Below are positions 16,405-25,479 of a stretch of DNA of 64,000 bases, piece after piece (position 1 is the first letter of the stretch; each line of letters opens with the position of its first letter). Made by a program: the position numbers and the translations under genes. The stretch is from Brevibacillus reuszeri. GTDB taxonomy: Bacteria > Bacillota > Bacilli > Brevibacillales > Brevibacillaceae. The stretch covers positions 470,017 through 534,016 of the forward strand of contig NZ_LGIQ01000011.1 of NCBI RefSeq assembly GCF_001187725.1, read 5' to 3'. The notes under the pieces were generated by a model. It saw nothing but the letters and a program-made list of their open reading frames with translations, had not been told where the DNA came from and searched no databases.

Positions 16405-18063
16405 TTACTCTACATACGCGTACTCAAAAATCGTATGACCGATGTAGTTTTTCAAAACACCTTTGACATTTGGCTTCGCCAGGAACTGATCCTCGAAGAA
16501 GCGGATTGGCATGATCGGCATTTCATCGGCCAGTATTTTCTCTGCCTTTTCAAAGTTCTCCATTCGTTTGGCTTGATCGGAAATTTTGCGGTTTTCTTCC
16601 AGGAGACGGTCGTACTCCGCACTGTTCCAGCGCAAATTATCCGCTGTGTTGACCCCTTCGAAAATGTCGAGGTTGGTCATTGGATCGGGATAGTCGCCTG
16701 TCCAGCCATCAGATGCAATGTTAAAGTTGCCATTGTCGATTTCATCCCAATATACTTTCGATTCAAACGTCTGGATGCTCACGTCTACCCCGAGATTTTG
16801 CTTCCACATGCTTTGCAGCGCCTGCGCAATATCTTTGTCAGATTGGCTTGCCATGACGATCATCGTGATCTCTGGAATGCCTTTTCCATCCGGATAGCCT
16901 GCCTCGGCGAGCAATTTTTTCGCTTCGTCGACGTTTTCGCTAAATACATTTCCGACTACATCGCGGTAATCCTTATCCTTTTGCACGCCGTGTGGAATCC
17001 CGTACGGCACCATGCCAAAAGCAGGCTTTTCTACAGACTGAACGATGCTCGTGATAATCTGCTCACGGTTGATCGACATGCTGAATGCCTTGCGAACCTT
17101 GGCATCGTCAAAAGGCTTCTTGGACGCATTGAAATCAAAATACTGCATGCCGATTCGCGGAATTGAGAAAAACTCTGGTGTGTTTTGGTACTGCTTCATG
17201 CCCTCAGGGCTGATGTTGTCGGAGACTTGAATCTCATTGTTGGTGTATGCTGCAAGCTCAGCCTCGGTAGACTCGATAAACACGATCTCCAGCGTATCCA
17301 GCTTCACCTTGTCAGCTTCGAGATAATTCGGATTTTTCTTCAAAACGTATTTTTCCTTTGGCTTCAGCTCTGTCAGCATGAATGGACCTGTCGTCAAATA
17401 GGTTTCAGGCGATTTCGTCCATCCCTCTTTTTCTACGACATCTTTTCGGACGGGATAGTACGCCGTTACACAAAGCAGCTCCAGGAAGTACGGAGTCGGG
17501 TTTTCCAGCGTCACTTCCAATGTATTGTCGTCCACAGCTTTTACGCCAACATCATCTGCACTGGCCTTTTTCTCGTTGTAGGCTTTTCCGTTTTTGAGGT
17601 AGTACAGATAGAAAGCCGCACCAGAAGCAACGTCAGGATTGAGCACGCGCTTCCAGGAATATTCGAAGTCCTGGGCGGTTACTGGCTTGCCATCCGACCA
17701 CTTCGCATTTTTGTTGATTTTAAAGGTGTACTTGGTGCCTGTCGCATCCAGCTCATGGCTTTCTGCTAATGACGGCACTGGCTTTTTCCCGGATTCATCA
17801 ATTTTATAAAGGCCTCTGAACAGGTTTTGCAGCACGATAGATGAGCGTGAATACACGTTCAAGGTCGGGTCCATTTCCTCTGGTTCCTTGCTTAAGGCAT
17901 AAATGATTTTTTGCTCTGCGGTAGGCTTTTCCCCTTCTGCTTTTGGAGCCGTCTGCTGCTGGCTCGGCTGGCCTTGTGACTGTGTCCCGCCGCTACTACA
18001 TCCAGCTGTAACGGAGGTGATCGCCAATAACGCTGCGAGCACCACACCCAATCTCTTTTTCAT
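16405..18063 (-). CDS. Oligopeptide ABC transporter substrate-binding lipoprotein
   Basis: A 552-residue solute-binding protein of family SBP_bac_5. A lipoprotein signal peptide ends SVTAGCSSGG with the lipidated Cys at about residue 21, then a low-complexity Gln/Ser linker. The domain start YALSKEPEEMDPTLN and the segment KWSDGKPVTAQDFEYSWKRV are typical of the OppA/DppE group. It captures peptides outside the membrane for the OppBCDF channel. ATG at 18063 was chosen from the signal peptide. It lies after the ATPase genes, an unusual but not rare gene order. Confidence 0.9.
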   Translation of the reverse strand: MKKRLGVVLAALLAITSVTAGCSSGGTQSQGQPSQQQTAPKAEGEKPTAEQKIIYALSKEPEEMDPTLNVYSRSSIVLQNLFRGLYKIDESGKKPVPSLAESHELDATGTKYTFKINKNAKWSDGKPVTAQDFEYSWKRVLNPDVASGAAFYLYYLKNGKAYNEKKASADDVGVKAVDDNTLEVTLENPTPYFLELLCVTAYYPVRKDVVEKEGWTKSPETYLTTGPFMLTELKPKEKYVLKKNPNYLEADKVKLDTLEIVFIESTEAELAAYTNNEIQVSDNISPEGMKQYQNTPEFFSIPRIGMQYFDFNASKKPFDDAKVRKAFSMSINREQIITSIVQSVEKPAFGMVPYGIPHGVQKDKDYRDVVGNVFSENVDEAKKLLAEAGYPDGKGIPEITMIVMASQSDKDIAQALQSMWKQNLGVDVSIQTFESKVYWDEIDNGNFNIASDGWTGDYPDPMTNLDIFEGVNTADNLRWNSAEYDRLLEENRKISDQAKRMENFEKAEKILADEMPIMPIRFFEDQFLAKPNVKGVLKNYIGHTIFEYAYVE

Positions 18064-18149
18064 ACTCGTCCCCCCATTTTTATGATTGTTTATATGAGCC
18101 GCCGACGATAAAAGCAGCATCCATATCAGTCTGGAAGTGATGCGAATAC

Positions 18150-19133
18150 TCAATCGTTTAAATGACAGGCGACGACGTGTCCATTGCCGATATCCCGCAG
18201 CCTCGGCTTTTCCTCGGCGCATCTTGACATCGCATACGGACAGCGTGTGCGAAATGCACAGCCACTTGGCGGATTCATCGGACTTGGCACGTCACCTTGC
18301 AGATGAATCCGTTCGCTGCGTTCAGCGGTATCCGGGTCGGCAATCGGTACAGCAGACAGCAGGGCCTGCGTATAAGGGTGCTTCATGTTCGTGTACAGCT
18401 CGTTTACCGGGGCGTACTCTACGAGACTTCCCAGGTACATCACGCCTACCTTGTGAGAGATGTGCCGAACCATTGACAAGTCGTGTGACACAAACAGATA
18501 CGTGAGTCCAAAGCGTTCCTGGAGTTCCTCAAGCATGTTGACGACCTGCGCCTGAATCGATACGTCCAGAGCAGAAATCGGCTCATCACATACGATGAAT
18601 TCCGGTTCAACAGCCAAGGCGCGGGCGATACCGATCCGCTGACGCTGTCCCCCGGAAAACTCATGCGGGTAGCGATTCAAATGGTCTGCTTTGAGTCCGA
18701 CGAGCTCGACCAGCTCCTTGACCCGATCCATTCGGTCCTTGCCCTGATAAATGTTATGTACTACCAGCGGATCACCGATAATTTCAGCAATCGTCATGCG
18801 GGGGTCCAGAGACGCATACGGGTCTTGAAAAATCATCTGCATCTTTTTCCGATACGGAAGCATTTCTTTGTAGCCGAGCTGACTGATGGATTGTCCTTTG
18901 TACAAAATGTCACCGTCTGTCGGCTCATACAGCTTTAACAGCGTCCTGCCTATCGTTGTCTTGCCGCATCCTGATTCACCTACCAGTCCAAACGTCTCTC
19001 CCTTTTGAATCGTAAAGCTGACATCATCAACTGCCTTCAACAGTGTCTGGCTGCGCCCGAGAAAGCTCTTTTGCACTTCAAAATACTTTTTCAGATTCCG
19101 AACCTCGACGAGCGCCTGCTTTGCTTCCCCCAT
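18150..19133 (-). CDS. oppF: Peptide ABC transporter ATP-binding protein (OppF type)
   Basis: About 327 residues. Walker A is GESGCGKT, the ABC signature is SGGQRQRIGIARALA, Walker B is EFIVCDEPISALD, and an H-loop lies in FVSHDLSMV. The C-terminal oligopeptide-transporter segment with its Cys-rich motif (CAFRTRCPYAMSRC) binds an Fe-S cluster in some relatives. ATG at 19133 shares one base with the stop of the preceding oppD and is preceded by AGAGGTG. It pairs with OppD as the motor of the importer. Confidence 0.9.
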   Translation of the reverse strand: MGEAKQALVEVRNLKKYFEVQKSFLGRSQTLLKAVDDVSFTIQKGETFGLVGESGCGKTTIGRTLLKLYEPTDGDILYKGQSISQLGYKEMLPYRKKMQMIFQDPYASLDPRMTIAEIIGDPLVVHNIYQGKDRMDRVKELVELVGLKADHLNRYPHEFSGGQRQRIGIARALAVEPEFIVCDEPISALDVSIQAQVVNMLEELQERFGLTYLFVSHDLSMVRHISHKVGVMYLGSLVEYAPVNELYTNMKHPYTQALLSAVPIADPDTAERSERIHLQGDVPSPMNPPSGCAFRTRCPYAMSRCAEEKPRLRDIGNGHVVACHLND

Positions 19134-20131
19134 CAGCTGATCACCTCTTTCGCATGGGGCTGGGCTTTCGGATGCATAAGCCAGCATGCCGCCTGATGTG
19201 TATCGGATAAGGAAATCTGCTGCGGAGGAAGCTTTTCACAGATTTTCATCGCATACGGACATCTTGACGTAAACGCACAGCCTGCTGGCGGCCGGAGCAA
19301 ATCAGGAGGACTCCCCGGGATGGAAATGAGCTTTTTCTTCTCCCCTTCTGTAAACTGCGGGATGGATCGCAACAGCCCCCATGTGTACGGATGCTTGGGC
19401 TCGTAAAAGATTTCTCTGGTCGTTCCCTGCTCAACAATCGTTCCTCCGTACATGACGACAATCCGGTTGCACATATTCGCAATCACACCGAGGTCGTGCG
19501 TAATCATGACGATCGAGACGTCCAATTTATTTTTCAGATCGCGCATCAAATCGAGAATTTGCGCCTGTATCGTTACGTCGAGTGCGGTAGTCGGCTCGTC
19601 GGCAATCAGCAGCTTTGGCGAGCAGGACAGCGCGATGGCAATCATCACCCGTTGTCTCATCCCACCGGAAAACTCATGAGGGTACTGCTTCAGGCGGCTC
19701 TCTGGACTGGGAATCTCGACCATCCGCAAGATTTCAATCGCTCTTTTTTGCGCCTCTGCCTTGGACAGCTTCTGATGAATGCGAAGCGGCTCGATAATTT
19801 GTTCTCCGATCGTAAAGAGAGGATTCAATGATGTCATTGGGTCCTGAAAAATCATGCCGATATCTTTTCCCAGCATCTTGCGCATCGCTTTCTGGTCTGT
19901 TTGAACCAGCTCGATGCCATCAAATTGGATACTGTCTGCCTCGAGCTTGGCATTTCCCGGCAGCAGCTTCAAAAGGGACAACATCGAAACACTTTTTCCC
20001 GATCCCGATTCGCCTACAATTCCGATGGATTCTCCCTTATTCACGTGAAAGGAAATACCTCTGACCGCCTGTACCTCTCCCGCATCGATATGAAATGTCG
20101 TTTTAAGATTTTGTACCTGAAGTAATTTCAC
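19133..20131 (-). CDS. oppD: Peptide ABC transporter ATP-binding protein (OppD type)
   Basis: 332 residues. Walker A GESGSGKS, signature SGGMRQRVMIAIALS, Walker B LLIADEPTTALD, then the C-terminal Opp/Dpp extension with CAFTSRCPYAMKIC. It starts at GTG 20131 with GGGTGG upstream, 15 bases after oppC. The gene closely parallels the oppD copy at 43765 but belongs to a separate transporter. Confidence 0.9.
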   Translation of the reverse strand: MKLLQVQNLKTTFHIDAGEVQAVRGISFHVNKGESIGIVGESGSGKSVSMLSLLKLLPGNAKLEADSIQFDGIELVQTDQKAMRKMLGKDIGMIFQDPMTSLNPLFTIGEQIIEPLRIHQKLSKAEAQKRAIEILRMVEIPSPESRLKQYPHEFSGGMRQRVMIAIALSCSPKLLIADEPTTALDVTIQAQILDLMRDLKNKLDVSIVMITHDLGVIANMCNRIVVMYGGTIVEQGTTREIFYEPKHPYTWGLLRSIPQFTEGEKKKLISIPGSPPDLLRPPAGCAFTSRCPYAMKICEKLPPQQISLSDTHQAACWLMHPKAQPHAKEVIS

Positions 20132-20145
20132 GTTACCACCCGCCT

Positions 20146-21123
20146 TTATTTCTTTAACCTCGGATCCAGGGCATCTCGCAGTCCATCACCGATAAAGTTC
20201 AGCGCAAACATCGTGATACTGATGGCAAGCGCCGGGAACAGCATCTGATAAGGCTGCGTAAACAAAGTAGGAATCGCATCATTCACGAGAGTGCCCCAGC
20301 TCGCCATCGGAACCTGAATCCCGATTCCTAAAAAGCTGAGAAAGGCTTCTGTAAAGATCGCGGAAGGAACTAAAAACGTAACCGTTACGATAATGGGACC
20401 CATGCTATTTGGAATGAGATGCTTGAACAAAATGCGCATGTTGGATGACCCCGTAGATCTCGCTGCGAGCACATACTCCTGGTGCTTGAGCGTGATGACC
20501 TGTGAGCGTACCATTCGCGCAGTCCCGATCCAATACGTTAGCGACATCGCAAGCAAAATGCTTTCAATCGTATTTCCCAAAAACATCATAAGAAGAATAA
20601 TGTAGAGCAACTCAGGCACACCGATCAAAATATCGACGATACGCATCATCACCATGTCAACCTTGCCGCCAAAGTAACCGGAAATTCCTCCATAAATGAC
20701 GCCGATCACCAGATTGATGGCAGCCGCTGCAACCCCGATGGTCAAGCTGATTCTCGCTCCGTAGAGCGCACGGACGAAAATATCGCGTCCGAATTTGTCT
20801 GTGCCAAACCAATGCTCTGCCGACGGCCCCTGATTTTGACCCGCGATATCCTGCCCGTCATAGGTGTACTGCGAGAACATCGGGCCTACTATGGCTGCTA
20901 CGGTAATGACAGCGATGATGAATAGGCCGATCATTGCCAGCGGGTCTTTGCGGAAGCGACTCCACGCATCCTGCCAATACGATTTGCTCGGACGCGAGAT
21001 CGTCTCATTCTGTCTCGTAGATTCGTCCAGCCTGACAAAATCCTCGTCAGGTAGATTCGCCCACGTCTGATCCATGCCGGAGGGTGGAATGGCTCCTTCA
21101 TTTCTTTGCGCAGCGTAGTTCAT
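20146..21123 (-). CDS. oppC: Peptide ABC transporter permease (OppC type)
   Basis: 325 residues with an N-terminal cytoplasmic stretch of about 70 residues and six membrane segments. The binding-protein-dependent transport signature is seen as EYVLAARSTGSSNMRILFKHLIPN. The C-terminus NFIGDGLRDALDPRLK is the standard OppC/DppC end. It forms the translocation pore with OppB. ATG at 21123 lies behind AGGTGATG, 13 bases after the oppB stop. Confidence 0.9.
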   Translation of the reverse strand: MNYAAQRNEGAIPPSGMDQTWANLPDEDFVRLDESTRQNETISRPSKSYWQDAWSRFRKDPLAMIGLFIIAVITVAAIVGPMFSQYTYDGQDIAGQNQGPSAEHWFGTDKFGRDIFVRALYGARISLTIGVAAAAINLVIGVIYGGISGYFGGKVDMVMMRIVDILIGVPELLYIILLMMFLGNTIESILLAMSLTYWIGTARMVRSQVITLKHQEYVLAARSTGSSNMRILFKHLIPNSMGPIIVTVTFLVPSAIFTEAFLSFLGIGIQVPMASWGTLVNDAIPTLFTQPYQMLFPALAISITMFALNFIGDGLRDALDPRLKK

Positions 21124-21136
21124 ATCCAGTCATCAC

Positions 21137-22063
21137 CTACTCCTCAATTTTTACCCGCCGGTCGATCACGGCATAAAGAATATCCACGATAAAATTAGCA
21201 ATGATGATGAACAATCCAAGGAAGACAGTCAGCCCGAGGATGACGGAATAATCTCGATCACTGATACCCGTTACGAAATCCCTGCCGATGCCCGGGATGG
21301 AGAAGACCCTCTCCACGATAAAGCTTCCCGTTAAAAGCGCAGCCACAAGCGGTCCCAAATACGTCACGATTGGAATGATGGCATTTTTGAGTGCATGCTT
21401 GAAAATAACGCGATATTCGGGAACCCCTTTGGCTCTAGCTGTTAAAATATAGTCCTGGCGCATGACCTCAAGCATGCTCGACCTCATCAGTCTGGCGATA
21501 TAAGCAATCGGCCCAAAGGCTAATCCAACGACTGGCAAAATATAATGCTTCCAGCTAGACAGTCCGTATGTAGGCAGCAGCTTCAAAACGACTGCGAACA
21601 AAAACAGCATCAGGACAGTCAGGACAAAGTTCGGGATGGAAATACCAACTGTGGCAAAAATCATCGAAGCCCAATCCGCCCACTTCCCTCGCTTGATCGC
21701 CGAAGTAATCCCGAGCAACATGCCGATGATGAGCGCAAGCACAATTGCGACCAGCCCGACCTTTGCTGATACAGGAAAGCCTCGTGAGATCAGCTCGTTT
21801 ACCGTGACATCGGATTGCTTGAAGGAAAAGCCCAAATCACCCTGGGCGATACTTTTGAGGTAATTCACATACTGCACGCCCACCGGTTCATTCAAGCCAA
21901 ACTTTGCTTCCATTTTCTCCATGACGCTTTTAGGTACTTTCCTCTCCTCAGCAGGACTGAAGGGACCACCTGGTACAGCGTGCATCAGGAAAAAGGTAAT
22001 CGTCACGAGAACAAACATCGTCAAAATACTCGCGAATAACCGTTTAACGATATAACCAGCCAT
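21137..22063 (-). CDS. oppB: Peptide ABC transporter permease (OppB type)
   Basis: 308 residues, six membrane segments, N-terminus MAGYIVKRLFASIL and the permease signature DYILTARAKGVPEYRVIFKHALKN. It is the first transporter gene after the regulator at 22083, separated by 19 bases. ATG at 22063 is behind AGGAGG. Together with OppC it makes the membrane channel. Confidence 0.9.
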   Translation of the reverse strand: MAGYIVKRLFASILTMFVLVTITFFLMHAVPGGPFSPAEERKVPKSVMEKMEAKFGLNEPVGVQYVNYLKSIAQGDLGFSFKQSDVTVNELISRGFPVSAKVGLVAIVLALIIGMLLGITSAIKRGKWADWASMIFATVGISIPNFVLTVLMLFLFAVVLKLLPTYGLSSWKHYILPVVGLAFGPIAYIARLMRSSMLEVMRQDYILTARAKGVPEYRVIFKHALKNAIIPIVTYLGPLVAALLTGSFIVERVFSIPGIGRDFVTGISDRDYSVILGLTVFLGLFIIIANFIVDILYAVIDRRVKIEE

Positions 22064-22082
22064 CTCGAACCTCCTTTTGTGT

Positions 22083-23351
22083 CTATAAGTTGTTCCTGAC
22101 CTTTACTTCCTCCGATAAACGGTGCAAATCAATCCGATAAATGGGACGTGGTCTGCCTCGCTGGCTCATGGATTCGCTGCCGATAACTTCTGCAATTCCT
22201 TTTTCCTTTAATTTCTGGACCATTCTCGCTGCATTGCGTTCCCCGGTATTCATCCCGACACTGATTTCCCGAGTCGTCACCTCGTTTTTTTGAATGAGCT
22301 GCAGCCAGGAAAACAGCTTTCGCATGGTTGTAGAAGCGAAATCGCCACGCTGCTCGTCAATCAAGGAATAATTCAGCGTATTTCTCGTCCCCAGCGGACC
22401 TAACACCTTCATCTGATCGTCGATGAGGTAGGCACTGTTGCCTGGATTGCGTACGGCAAACTCTACTGCCCGATTGGCGTTGTATAGGGCGCGCTCGACC
22501 GTTTCCCCCATCCCGATCCCGAGATTGATCGTTCCCTGCTCACCGCTGCTATTTTTCAAGATCGGAAAGCTCGTAAAGTCCTTGGTGACCTTTTCGACAA
22601 GTCCTCTCGTCGTATACAGCGTGTACTCGCCCGCTTCATCACTCGTAGTGGAGGCAAACAAGCGCTTGCTGAAATCGGTTATTTTTTTGTGCAGTACCTC
22701 CATATCCGGCTGAGTTTTGAATTGCAGCACAGTGATTTGCGCCAGCTGCTTCTTCTGCTCATTCACCATCCAAAACGCCTTGTTGACCGTATCGCGGATG
22801 AGCTGTTTCGTGCTTTTGATGAAAAAGACAGGTACATGACTGTTCTTCAGTTGTTGATAAACGGAGTAAATACTCGTAGCAACAACCTGAACGACTCCCT
22901 CCTGCCAGAGCTTCATATGGTGCTCGATCAACTCCTCAGAGTTTTGAAAGCCGTCCATATTTTTGGAGTACCACTTTGCATTGGGCGCCTCAATTTCGTC
23001 GAAAAATTCTTGCAAATGCTTGGCTGGAATTCCGTCAAAGCTGATGATCGGAAAGAAGTGGTAGTGACGGTAAATTTGAATGATGGCTTTGTACAGCTCG
23101 GTTCCTTCAAAGGGGATGAATAGCGAGCACGAATGTGGTGGGATTAGGTCTTGTGATAGAAGGAACGGTACATCGCCACTGAAAAAGTAAACATCAAAGA
23201 CTTCCATGCTTTCCTGGAGCAGTTCACGAACGCTTTTTTCTGAATCGTAAATGAGCTTGGTTGGCTCGATATGTGGAAACTCCTCCAATACTTCACAGAT
23301 ATCATCGACTAACAGCTTGGGTCCAATTACTGCGAATGTGAAGTTCAACAA
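22083..23351 (-). CDS. PrpR-like / cyclase-like / winged-helix transcriptional regulator (second copy)
   Basis: A 422-residue regulator with the same plan as the one at 1127. Residues 1-190 form a PrpR-N-like sensor (VVATSIYSVYQQLKNS, FFIKSTKQLIRDTVNKA). Residues about 210-335 form a cyclase-like domain (LGIGMGETVERALYNANRA, LIDDQMKVLGPLG). Residues 350-422 form a winged helix with the basic wing RGRPRPIYRI. It starts at TTG 23351, five bases after AGAAGGTG. Unlike the first copy it lies in the same operon as, and upstream of, oppBCDF, the binding protein and two peptidases, so it probably senses a peptide or amino acid and controls its own operon. Confidence 0.7.
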   Translation of the reverse strand: MLNFTFAVIGPKLLVDDICEVLEEFPHIEPTKLIYDSEKSVRELLQESMEVFDVYFFSGDVPFLLSQDLIPPHSCSLFIPFEGTELYKAIIQIYRHYHFFPIISFDGIPAKHLQEFFDEIEAPNAKWYSKNMDGFQNSEELIEHHMKLWQEGVVQVVATSIYSVYQQLKNSHVPVFFIKSTKQLIRDTVNKAFWMVNEQKKQLAQITVLQFKTQPDMEVLHKKITDFSKRLFASTTSDEAGEYTLYTTRGLVEKVTKDFTSFPILKNSSGEQGTINLGIGMGETVERALYNANRAVEFAVRNPGNSAYLIDDQMKVLGPLGTRNTLNYSLIDEQRGDFASTTMRKLFSWLQLIQKNEVTTREISVGMNTGERNAARMVQKLKEKGIAEVIGSESMSQRGRPRPIYRIDLHRLSEEVKVRNNL

Positions 23352-23366
23352 ATCACCTTCTACTAG

Positions 23367-23521
23367 TCTTTAATTTGTCTGATATTACTTAAAAACACGT
23401 TCATTGGCAGATAATACCAGTAAATGAGATGAAAAATTGATTTAAATCCGCTAAAACTATTCTCTAATATGTCTGTAATTCAACTTAAGCTAATGTTATT
23501 TTCAAAAGTCTGAATTGTCAA
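23367..23521 (-). promoter_or_regulatory. Promoter and repeated candidate operators of the opp operon
   Basis: On the minus strand TTGACA (23521-23516), a 17-base spacer and TAACAT (23498-23493) form a good promoter. On the + strand TCTTTAATTTGTCTG (23367-23381) and TCTCTAATATGTCTG (23461-23475) agree at 13 of 15 positions, and both lie in the leader between promoter and start codon. A third, looser copy lies upstream of the paralogous regulator (2557-2571). Confidence 0.5.
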
Positions 23522-23592
23522 TCTACACTTGTATTAGAATTTTATGTTCGGCTTGTCCCCTCCTATAAAAAAACATTATGGGCTTCAACACC

Positions 23593-23640
23593 AAAAAAGC
23601 TTACTTCCACACATCTACGTGCAGAAATAAGCTTTTTGGC
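23593..23640. terminator. Bidirectional terminator
   Basis: AAAAAGCTTA pairs with TAAGCTTTTT. It directly follows the stop of the AAA-ATPase remnant and separates it from the opp promoter region. Confidence 0.75.
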
Positions 23641-24079
23641 TAGATCCGTTTATAACGCGACAAGAATGTCTCTACCTCGTTGTAAAGACCGCCCTGATTG
23701 GCGTATTTGACATCGTTTTTCACTGTGCGCAGCCAGTCAATCGTAGAAGGCTGTGTTGACTGGATGGCATTTTTCAAATCATTCATATGAATCGGTCTCT
23801 CTACTCTCGTGTGCATCATTTCCGCAATGACCTCTTCGGTTGCCGTCTCAACTACATTTTCAATATCAACGCCCGAGTACAACTCTGTCTCTTTTGCCAA
23901 TAGGTCATAATCGATTTGCTCCAATGGTCGATCTGCCAGCTTGATGGCAAAAATCGTCTTTCCTTGTCTGTATTGGCTTCGATCCCCTCGATCTCTGTCA
24001 GCAAGGTATCAATGACGGTACGCATCGTATCTGACGACGACCGGCTTCGGTTGTAGCCGAGCGCATCCATCTCATCGAG
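23640..24079 (-). pseudogene. Remnant of an AAA+ ATPase (5' truncated, internal deletion)
   Basis: Two frames hold pieces of one AAA+ ATPase. The upstream piece begins at Walker B (LDEMDALGYNRSRSSSD, then LLTEIEGIEANTDK). The downstream piece (KTIFAIKLADRPLEQIDYD to LSRYKRI) is the small helical lid domain. Between them, sensor-1 and the arginine-finger region are missing and the frame changes near 23963. Everything before Walker B, including Walker A, is gone. The join lies inside the end of the membrane-protein gene at 24072. Two deletions and a frameshift make it non-functional. The intact ancestor resembled SpoVK/TPR-linked ATPases. Confidence 0.75.
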
Positions 24080-24299
24080 GGGCTGCTCCTATGCCAGCGG
24101 CCAGAAGATGTCGGTAGCCCCATGTTGCAGTAGCGATGAAAAGAACGATGCCAAAACCTCCGAGCAAGTAATTCCAAAGCGGACGGACTCGAAGTCCATT
24201 CACGTTTTTCATTCCAAGCACGATGGCAGGCAAGAATCCGCCCAAAATTACAGCTGCGAGATAATGTGTCAAATTATACGATTGGGTACGATAGTCCAC
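24072..24299 (-). CDS. Small membrane protein, probably truncated
   Basis: 75 residues with two clear hydrophobic segments (LAAVILGGFLPAIVLG and LWNYLLGGFGIVLFIATAT). GTG at 24299 follows GGAGAAGG at 5 bases. The C-terminus runs into the Walker-B end of the AAA-ATPase remnant (overlap 24072-24079), so its natural end was probably replaced by the deletion. The same frame continues upstream without a stop to the SUFU stop codon, but holds no better start. The family is not recognised. Confidence 0.4.
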   Translation of the reverse strand: MDYRTQSYNLTHYLAAVILGGFLPAIVLGMKNVNGLRVRPLWNYLLGGFGIVLFIATATWGYRHLLAAGIGAAPR

Positions 24300-24362
24300 G
24301 AAAGCCTTCTCCCATAATCGACCTGCTTTCGCCTTTTGGTTCTCGCTTGCTTCCCTTTTCCT

Positions 24363-25424
24363 TTAACCGATGACCTTTACAACATTTCCGTCGCTATCTG
24401 TAATATTGGTTTTTAAGATTTGAATGGAAATACCAGCTAATCCAGCGATTTCGAATTTGCTTTCCTTTGGCAGCAAATTTTTGCTCATTTCCACCGTTGT
24501 CGGGTCATCGAGAACAATCCGAACCTCGTCTTCTTCTGATACAAAGCCTGGCTTCTCTCCCGGTTCAAAAATAACCTGGATGTCTGCACCAATCAGTCTC
24601 AGCCTGTTTCCTTTTCGGATTCGTCCGAGCAGCAGCTTGCCAATGATCTCTGCTTGCTTTGCCCCTAGCTGAAGTGTGGCTGGCGTCTTGGAAAACCATC
24701 CTTTTTTGCCCGGCTCCCAGGCAAGCTGGCTGACGTAGAGTAAGCCGGTGTTCGAGCCTTCCTCCTCTGCCCCCTGACGGATCGCCTCGGACACAGCAGG
24801 TATTTGCAACAAAGAAGTCCGCTCCAAATCTGTCATGTAGCTCGGTATGTAAGGGAAACCGGCAGCAAGCACCCCAAGTGTATTCCACGTTTGCATCGAT
24901 TCGAGCTCATCGCCCGTGATACCCACCATCTGCAGGAATTGGACCCGACCATTCGGCGTATCAATCTCTGCCAAGTCCGGATCCTGGACAAAAGCAAGCG
25001 CAGTCAGTTCGGTATCGGCATCCAAACAGATTGGCCCATTCGCATCCAGATAGTCGCCTGCACGAAACACGTTGCCGCTATTAAAAACGTATCTGCCCAT
25101 ATTTTGAAGCAGATTCAGTGCCCATGCTGGCGGCTCATCCTCGTCTTCCCCTCTAATCAGCCGAAAGGTTAGCTCGAACCCGTAGCCGCTGTCCTCCAGA
25201 TTCTCGGATTCCTTGTCATACAGCTCTGAAAATCCATATGTAACAAAATGCCAGTGTGGAACTGGCTTTTCTGCTTTGTAGGCACTAATCCCATCTAACG
25301 GGTCTGGACCTCCCAGTGCATAAGGCAGGTACGTCCCATAATGCTTCGGCTCCTGCTGTCCATAAATTTTCGTCATTTCCTCATCAATGGCGTCCCAGCC
25401 AACCGAGGCAACTTCTTCGGTCAT
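24363..25424 (-). CDS. Suppressor-of-fused (SUFU) domain protein
   Basis: 353 residues. The N-terminal half shows the SUFU pattern: PHWHFVTYGFSELYDKE, GYGFELTFRL, PPAWALNLLQNMGRYVF and LQMVGITGDELESMQTW. The C-terminal half is a less conserved extension. In bacteria SUFU domains occur widely in immunity proteins of polymorphic toxin systems, and also as orphan proteins. No toxin is visible next to it; the neighbour is a broken AAA ATPase. ATG at 25424 is preceded by GGGAGG, and the earlier in-frame codons overlap the promoter. Confidence 0.82.
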   Translation of the reverse strand: MTEEVASVGWDAIDEEMTKIYGQQEPKHYGTYLPYALGGPDPLDGISAYKAEKPVPHWHFVTYGFSELYDKESENLEDSGYGFELTFRLIRGEDEDEPPAWALNLLQNMGRYVFNSGNVFRAGDYLDANGPICLDADTELTALAFVQDPDLAEIDTPNGRVQFLQMVGITGDELESMQTWNTLGVLAAGFPYIPSYMTDLERTSLLQIPAVSEAIRQGAEEEGSNTGLLYVSQLAWEPGKKGWFSKTPATLQLGAKQAEIIGKLLLGRIRKGNRLRLIGADIQVIFEPGEKPGFVSEEDEVRIVLDDPTTVEMSKNLLPKESKFEIAGLAGISIQILKTNITDSDGNVVKVIG

Positions 25425-25479
25425 GTATGACAACCTCCCGTACATTCTCCCTCTATCTAAATCCCTGATTCCTCCATAA

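Noticed and set aside
23640..24079. Two small intact genes (94 and 72 codons) instead of an ATPase remnant
   Set aside because: Both pieces match consecutive parts of one AAA+ domain and lack start signals of their own.
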